Origin: Siphonodentalium dalli
Lineage: Eukaryota > Mollusca > Scaphopoda > Gadilida > Siphonodentaliidae
Reading direction: 5' to 3'
NCBI GenBank assembly: GCA_032622095.1
Contig: CP136065.1
Coordinates: 152,713,577-152,777,576, forward strand
DNA length: 64,000 nucleotides
In this document: in pieces, positions 57,085 to 64,000 of the stretch
Layout: every line of letters begins with the position of its first letter
Position numbering within the stretch: the stretch's first letter is position 1
Notes under the pieces: generated by a model
Databases searched by the model: none
What the model saw: only the letters and a program-made list of their open reading frames with translations
What the model was told of the DNA's origin: nothing
Position numbers and translations under genes: made by a program

Positions 57085-60000
57085 CTAGCAGGTTAGCCCG
57101 CCACTGGCGGCATTCGTCCCATGGCTTTGTTTCAGAAACATGACATTTTTGAATATGAATTTAATGTTTTTTAAATTTAATATATTTTGTTTCTGAATTG
57201 TTTTTTTATTGTTAATTTTTTTTAATTTTAAATTGTTTTAATTAAATTGTAAATTGTTTTAATTAATTTTTTTGTTTCTGGCGGAAAAATTTACCCGTAG
57301 AAATCCCCCCTTCCTAGGAAGGAACGACAGACAACGCATTCTTTGTTTCGTGAAATCTCTCTACGATAACATTGCATTGAATTTAAAACAAACGCTTCCC
57401 GTCGGGAAATCTGTCTGCATAATATTTTGAGTCTGCCGTACCCGTCGTAATGTCGTGAAATCTCTCTGCATAATAGATAACATTGCATTGAATCTGTTGT
57501 TGGCATTCAGGGCTTCGGGTCGTTGTTGTTGGCATCCCGGCTCCCCGAAAACTCTCACATTGACGAAAACGTGTATTTAGTAATATCGTTGTTGTTGATA
57601 TTTACGGCTTGGGGGCTATTTTCTTATTTAGCAAGTTTGAGCTCAATCGGTTCGAGTCTATAAAGGACACACTCATATATATGACACTTCCCGTGGGTAG
57701 CAAGTTTGAGCTCAATCGGCATTCCCTGGAATTTCCCGTAGATTGGCAGATTCCAGTAGCTTTATAACGGTATATCTGGGGAGAAATCTGATGCTATATT
57801 CGTGATTATCTGGGATGATTTCGGTATATGACTATATACTGTAAAAACAAAGCGCGCCATCCGTGCTCGCAGGGTTGGTCAGAAACAAATGTTTTTTAAA
57901 TTTAATGTATGTTCCGTATATCTCTCTGCAGATGCAAATAACGTTGAATGGCAAACAGACGCTCTTTATAGAGATGCGTCAAAAACAAACGCTCATTAAA
58001 TAATCACTTGATTAACCCCCGCCGTGCCTTTGCGGTGATTTGAGATTGGAGAACGGGTGCTCTGAGCTTCTCTAAACCGCGATCACGGTCGTGTCGGTGG
58101 GATTTGACACTTACATAGGAAGTTTGAGCTCAATCTGTAAACGCGTTTTGGATTCTATGAAGTACACACACACACACACACATATATACGAAGTCTCAAA
58201 ATATATAGTACTAGCAGGTTAGCCCGCCACTGGCGGCATTCGTCTCATGGCTTTGTTTCAGAAACATGACATTTTTTAATTTAACAAAATTTCAAGTCGA
58301 TAGCTCCACCCGTTTCCGAGATCTGGTCTGCGCATGCGCGAAGCTTGCGTCGCACGGGCTCGGCGACCCGATAAAATTCGTACCCGGGGCAAGATACATT
58401 CACATACCAAATTTCAAGTCGATAGCTCCACCGGTTTCCGAGATCTCGTCTGCGCATGCGCGAAGCTGGCGTCGCACGGACTCGGCCACCCGATTAAATT
58501 TGTATCCGGGCAAGATACATTCACATAGCAAATTTCAAGTCGATAGCTCCACCCGTTTGCGAGATAACGCATTCTTTGTTTTTCAATGAGTTAATTCATG
58601 GTACCCGTCCTCCCCGTCCTAAACTTCAGAGCGGACAGTCAATTAATCCCGTCGTGAAATCCCTCTGCATAATATTTCGAGCTCTTAGATCAATTCTGCC
58701 TTTTTAGTTGCATTTCGTCCGCATCCGTATTTCGGACGCATGGGGTCAGTCGTTTAGCCACGTCCATTGGAATCCGCATCGGACGCATGGGGTATCGTTT
58801 AGCCACGTCCATTGCAATAAAGAGCGTTAATTGTTAAAACCTCCGTATAAGGTATAGATAAAGAGCGTTTTGCCTTAACCCCCCCCGCCGTGCCTTTACG
58901 GTGATTTGGGAGTGGATAAAGGGTGCTCAGAGCTTCTCGAAAACACGACTACGGCGGTGTCGGTGGTATTTTACACTTACATACGAAATTTGATCTCAAT
59001 CTGTACACGCGTTTTGGATTCTATGAAGTACACACACACACACACACACATATACGAAGTCTCAAAATATATAGTATAGACTAGCAGGTTAGCCCGCCAC
59101 CGGCGGCTTGTCCGAAACATGAGATTTTTTAAATATTTTTTTTTTATTTTTAGCTCCACGCGTTTCAATAAGAAAAATTTGTACCCGGTAGCTCCACCCG
59201 TTTCCGAGATCTGGTCTGCGCATGCGCGAAGCTGGCGTCGCACGGACTCGGCGACCCGATAAAATTTGTACCCGGCGCAAGATACATTCACATAGCAAAT
59301 TTCAAGTCGATAGCTCCACCCGTTTCCGAGATCTCGTCTGCGCATGCGCTGCACGGGCGTCGCACGGGCTCGGCGACCCGATAACATTTGTACCCGGCGC
59401 AAGATACATTCACATACCAAATTTCAAGTCGATAGCTCCACCCGTTTCCGATATCTCGTCGCGATAAAATTTGTACCCGGCGCAAGATACATTCACATAC
59501 CAAATTTCAAGTCGATAGCTCCACCCGTTTCCGATATCTCGTCGCACGCGTTTCAATAAGAAAAATTTGTACCCGGTAGCTCCACCCGTTTCCGAGATCT
59601 GGTCTGCGCATGCGCGAAGCTGGCGTCGCACGGGCTCGGCGACCCGATAAAATTTGTACCCGGCGCAAGATACATTCACATACCAAATTTCAAGTCGATA
59701 GCTCCACCCGTTTCCGATATCTCGTCTGCGCATGCGCTGCACGGGCGTCACACGGGCTCGCCAATACGACAGCGACGACCACCTGGTCAAACTACACTCA
59801 CCTACCAAGTTTCGTCCCGATCGGTCGAGGTGTTGGTATCTGATGCAAAAGACGAAATTGTGAGTGTTGGTCAATAGTCCCCGCCGTGAACATCATCGTC
59901 GCAAAGAGCGGACAGTCAATTAACCCCGTTGTGAACCTCAATCACCAACGCGACGTAAACATGTGTTGCGTTCTAAAAATAGGAAAGCACTTTCTCTCGG

Positions 60001-62004
60001 CATAATTCTGCAGATGCTAATAACGTTGCTCCCCGTAGGTAGCAATATCGTTGTTGTTGATATTTACGGCTTGGGGGCTATTTTCTTATTTAGCAAGTTT
60101 GAGCTCAATCGGTTCGAGTCTATAAAGGACACACTCATATATATGACAATTCCCGTGGGTAGCAAGTTTGCATGAGCTCAATCGGCATTCCCTGGAATTT
60201 CCCGTAGATTGGCAGATTCCAGTAGCTTTATAACGATATATCTGGGGAGAAATCTGATGCTATATTCGTGATTATCTGGGATGATTTCGGTATATAAGTA
60301 TATACTGTAAAAACAAAGCGCGCCATCCGTGCTCGCAGGGTTGGTCAGAAACAAATGTTTTTTAAATTTAATGTATGTTCCGTATATCTCTCTGCAGATG
60401 CAAATAACGTTGAATGGTAAACAGACGCTCTTTATAGAGATGCGTCAAAAACAAACGCTCATTAAATAATCACTTGATTAACCCACGCCGTGCCTTTGCG
60501 GTGATTTGAGATTGGAGAACGGGTGCTCTGAGCTTTTCTAAACCGCGACCACGGTCGTGTCGGTGGGATTTGACACTTACATAGGAAGTTTGAGCTCAAT
60601 CTTTACACGCGTTTTGGATTCTATGAAGTACACACACACATATATACGAAGTCTCAAAATATATAGTATAGATAGACTAGCAGGTTAGCCCGCCACCGGC
60701 GGCTTGTCCGAAACATGACATTTTTTAAATATTTTTTTTTAATTTTTAGCTCCACGCGTTTCAATAAGTAAAATTTGTACCCGGTAGCTCCACCCGTTTC
60801 CGAGATCTGGTCTGCGCATGCGCGAAGCTGGCGTCGCACGGACTCGGCGACCCGATGAAATTTGTACCCGGCGCAAGATACATTCACATAGCAAATTTCA
60901 AGTCGATAGCTCCACCCGTTTCCGAGATCTCGTCTGCGCATGCGCTGCACGGGCGTCGCACGGGCTCGGCGACCCGATCAAATTTGTACCCGGCGCAAGA
61001 TACATTCACATACCAAATTTCAAGTCGATAGCTCCACCCGTTTCCGATATCTCGTCTGCGCATGCGCTGCACGGGCGTCGCACGGGCTCGCCAATACGAC
61101 AGCGACGACCACCTGGTCAAACTACACTCACGTACCAAGTTTCGTCCCGATCGGTCGAGGTGTTGGTATCTGATGCAAAAGACGAAATTGTGAGTGTTGG
61201 TCAATAGTCCCCGCCGTGAACCTCATCGTCGCAAAGAGCGGACAGTCAATTAACCCCGTTGTGAACCTCAATCACCAACGCGACGTAAACATGTGTTGCG
61301 TTCTAAAAATAGGAAAGCATTTTCTCTCTGCATAATTCTGCAGATGCTAATAACGTTGCTCCCCGTAGGTAGCAATATCGTTGTTGTTGATATTTACGGC
61401 TTGGGGTCTATTTTCTTATTTAGCAAGTTTGAGCTCAATCGGTTCGAGTCTATAAAGGACACACTCATATATATGACACTTCCCGTGGGTAGCAAGTTTG
61501 AGCTCAATCGGCATTCCCTGGAATTTCCCGTAGATTGGCAGATTCCAGTAGCTTTTTATAACGGTATATCTGGGGAGAAATCTGATGCTATATTCGTGAT
61601 TATCTGGGATGATTTCGGTATATAACTATATACTGTAAAAACAAAGCGCGCCATCCGTGCTCGCAGGGTTGGTCAGAAACAAATGTTTTTTAAATTTAAT
61701 GTATGTTCCGTATATCTCTCTGCAGATGCAAATAGCGTTGAATGGCAAACAGACGCTCTTTATAGAGATGCGTCAAAAACAAACGCTCATTAAATAATCA
61801 CTTGATTAACCCACGCCGTGCCTTTGCGGTGATTTGAGATTGGAGAACGGGTGCTCTGAGCTTTTCTAAACTGCGACCACGGTCGTGTCGGTGTGATTTG
61901 ACACTTACATAGGAAGTTTGAGCTCAATCTGTACACGCGTTTTGGATTCTATGAAGTACACACATACACACATATATACGAAGTCTCAAAATATATAGTA
62001 TAGA
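57085..62004. repeat. Head-to-tail array of four 0.87-1.6 kb units
   Basis: Each unit starts CTAGCAGGTTAGCCCGCCAC and ends in a CA tract followed by ATACGAAGTCTCAAAATATA. Unit starts are 57085, 58211, 59081 and 60677, giving lengths 1126, 870, 1596 and 1328 bp. The last two units are nearly identical apart from about 265 bp of extra subrepeats in the third (about 59455-59720). A block starting ATCGTTGTTGTTGATATTTA (57585, 60049, 61377) recurs in three units. Inside are GC-rich subrepeats of about 120 bp built on CAAATTTCAAGTCGATAGCT followed by CCACCCGTTTCCGA and TGCGCATGCGC. All open frames here are repeat products. The element class is unknown. Confidence 0.9.
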
Positions 62005-63300
62005 CTAGAAGGTGACCCGACTTCGTCCGGGCTTTGACCTTGAATTGTCTATTTTGAAGGCCAAGGTCAAGTGGGGTCACGATTTGACCCGTCCAAAACA
62101 CAGTGCCCGAACAAAAGTACCCGACAAAAGTACCCGTCGAAATCCATCCGGTTTTACCCGATTTGACCTTGAATTGACCATTTTGAAGGTCAAGGTCAGG
62201 TGGGGTCAAACACCAACACCCCAAAAATGGTGGAAATCGGCCCAGCGGATACCGGGAAATCCGCCCAGCGGATACCGAGATACCCTATGCATCAAATTTC
62301 GTCCGTAAAAATCCGCCAGTTTAACCCGATTTGATTTCCACTGAAGTATATAAACGCGCCTCATATACACACGCTCATTAATTATCAAGTTTCAGCATCG
62401 GTGCCCGAGATATCGGCAAGACGTCTGAAACAGTCAAATGCATCGGCCGGGTAAGAGTTAACGTGATCTAACTGTATGACCTCTAACGACGTCATAGAAG
62501 TTACGCATTGTTTTTACCCTGATAGAAGATCGTACCACTTCTTCTTAATAATTGAGGCAGATAACTAAAACGGATACATACATATTATATATCGTTGGAA
62601 AGAGGAAACACGAAAGATTCTCATAGTGTCATTATTATGACTGGCATGCTATTATTCGCGCTGTTTCGAATCGATTTGTAAGCACCGAACTGAAATATAT
62701 TAGCGCAAAACGGCGTAAAAACAGATTTGACCTCGGCACGTGAAAAGTTGACCTCGCACGGACAAATTAATAGGCCTATGTTAGTTCTGACCCGAAAATA
62801 CCCCCACATACCAAGTTTCATCGAAATCGGCTGGGCCATTTTCGAGTCCATCGATTACACACAAACAAACACACAAACAGTTCTTCCAAAATATATAATA
62901 GATAGACTAGCTGATGAACTCGACTTCGTTCGGGCTATTTAGGGATTTCTTTGTGATCGCCTTCATCTGGGCAGTACCCGGTATATACAGCATCTGGACA
63001 AACTATTTTTCAATTGGTCCAGAAACATGCCTATATCAGCACGTTCGATGACATGGTCGCACGTGAAATTGGACCCGTCCATATTGCTCCCGGGATCGAA
63101 GTAGTCCTACACACAAATTTTAGTCGGATCGTCAAGGTCCAGAAACATGCCTATAAGTGAGGTCAGGTTGACACATTAAATACCAAATCCGAGTCGGATC
63201 GGTCGAGCAGTGTTCGAGTCTATAACACACATACATACATGCATTATTCATACACACATACATGCAGATATTCAAAAATGCATAATCGATAGCTACAAGA
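62005..63300. repeat. Two further, diverged units of the 57-kb array type
   Basis: Units start CTAGAAGGTGACCCGACTTC (62005) and CTAGCTGATGAACTCGACTT (62908). They end in CA or CATA tracts with ATATATAATAGATAGA and ATGCATAATCGATAG. They share with the array the layout of start box, AAGTTTCA..GAAATCGG-type motif (62811; also 62384 and 63183), CGAGTCTATAA-like box and CA tract, but the interiors differ (paired CAAGGTCA(G/A)GTGGGGTCA blocks). Confidence 0.7.
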
Positions 63301-63499
63301 ATTCTATGATATATAGTTTACGGGCGACCTGATGCATGCATCTTAGTTTTCTTGTATGCAATGGTGTAAGCATTCAGTGATGTCGCGGCAGGGAGTTGAA
63401 GTAGCACCAACTATAGCCACACGCAGAAACCCCCTCACATGGCGTCTGGCATATATAGTAAGCAGTCTCACAACTATGTCGCTTTCCTCTTTTCTCTCA

Positions 63500-63620
63500 T
63501 GTTCTATCACTCTCTCCCTCTCTCCCTCTCTCTCTTTCTCTATCTATCTATCTCTGTCTCTATCTCTCTCTCTCCCTCTCTCTCTCTCTATATCTCTCTC
63601 TCCCCATCGCTCTCTCGTCA
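63500..63620. repeat. (CT)n microsatellite
   Basis: CT-rich simple repeat with TA and CC interruptions. The serine/leucine-rich frames across it are artefacts. Confidence 0.95.
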
Positions 63621-64000
63621 CCATCTCTTCACATCTCTTGACAGTATTATTACTACCAATATATTTCGTACCTGGTATGACCAGCATGATTCATGATTAT
63701 TGACTCTGTTCCTTTCCCCAACAATAATTCCCCTTCTCATAATCCCTCTCCCTCTTGACTATACTATCAGTACATGTATATATCTCCGACATTATACTTC
63801 CAATGCTTCTCATCCGACCTCTCTTAACTTAACGAAGGGGGCGCATAACAATCTTTTGAAAAAAGTTTGAAAAAGTGTGTCGAAAAGTGGTCCAAACGCT
63901 GCTCGGGTCGAATAATATTGGGATTTGAAGGAAATGACTCTGGGAATGTCATCAGTGCATTCTCAACGACTCGGCCATTTCCACTTCGCTGTTATTTCCT
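63621..64000. other. No recognisable feature
   Basis: Nothing supported between the microsatellite and the window end. Confidence 0.5.

Noticed and set aside
57085-62004. CRISPR array or coding tandem protein repeats
   Set aside because: Repeat units are hundreds of bases long, spacers are not unique and short, and the context is eukaryotic. The apparent repeated proteins occur on both strands and come from the repeat.

Overview
The window looks like AT-rich nuclear DNA from an invertebrate animal, most likely marine. The evidence is a cadherin gene split by GT-AG introns with consistent phases, decayed LINE and Penelope-type retroelements, a tRNA-headed SINE, and many short inverted-repeat DNA transposons. 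There is no operon structure and no bacterial or phage gene. The phylum cannot be fixed from the sequence alone; the SINE head and TE mix would suit a mollusc, another lophotrochozoan or an invertebrate deuterostome.

Positions 1-18,280 (+ strand) hold the 3' part of a cadherin-superfamily gene. Six exons (2980-3182, 4787-4930, 6234-6359, 10256-10447, 11722-11942, 15047-15768) join in frame without a stop. They encode about 535 residues: the second half of one extracellular cadherin repeat, four more repeats or repeat-like units, a membrane-proximal stalk, one transmembrane helix and the start of a cytoplasmic tail. Two candidate tail exons (16547-16607, 18026-18184) and an AATAAA at 18256 suggest where the gene ends. 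Its 5' end lies left of the window. The introns carry a LINE tail fragment (-), a Penelope-like element with a GIY-YIG endonuclease remnant, a second LINE tail fragment (+), a SINE and several MITEs.

Positions 18,300-42,800 show no host gene I can support. They hold TTAA- and TA-flanked foldback elements, a 50-bp-arm hairpin (27296-27425), a frameshifted LINE (31881-35703) split by an oppositely oriented LINE 3' end, a long CAT/ACC trinucleotide tract and a Myb/SANT-like transposon remnant. At 42863-42935 there is a convincing signal-peptide first exon ending at a GT donor in phase 1, probably the start of a second secreted or membrane protein gene. I could not identify its later exons.

Positions 43,000-64,000 are dominated by repeats. 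They include further TTAA elements, two hAT-like non-autonomous elements with 8-bp target duplications (50632-51744 and 53540-55400), an 84-bp perfect inverted repeat nested in the second of these, and a head-to-tail array of related 0.9-1.6 kb units (57085-about 63300). That array carries GC-rich subrepeats and a degenerate motif of about 30 bp.

Features not in this list were either rejected (see the end) or not recognisable. Coding calls rest on reading the sequence by eye; no database search was possible.
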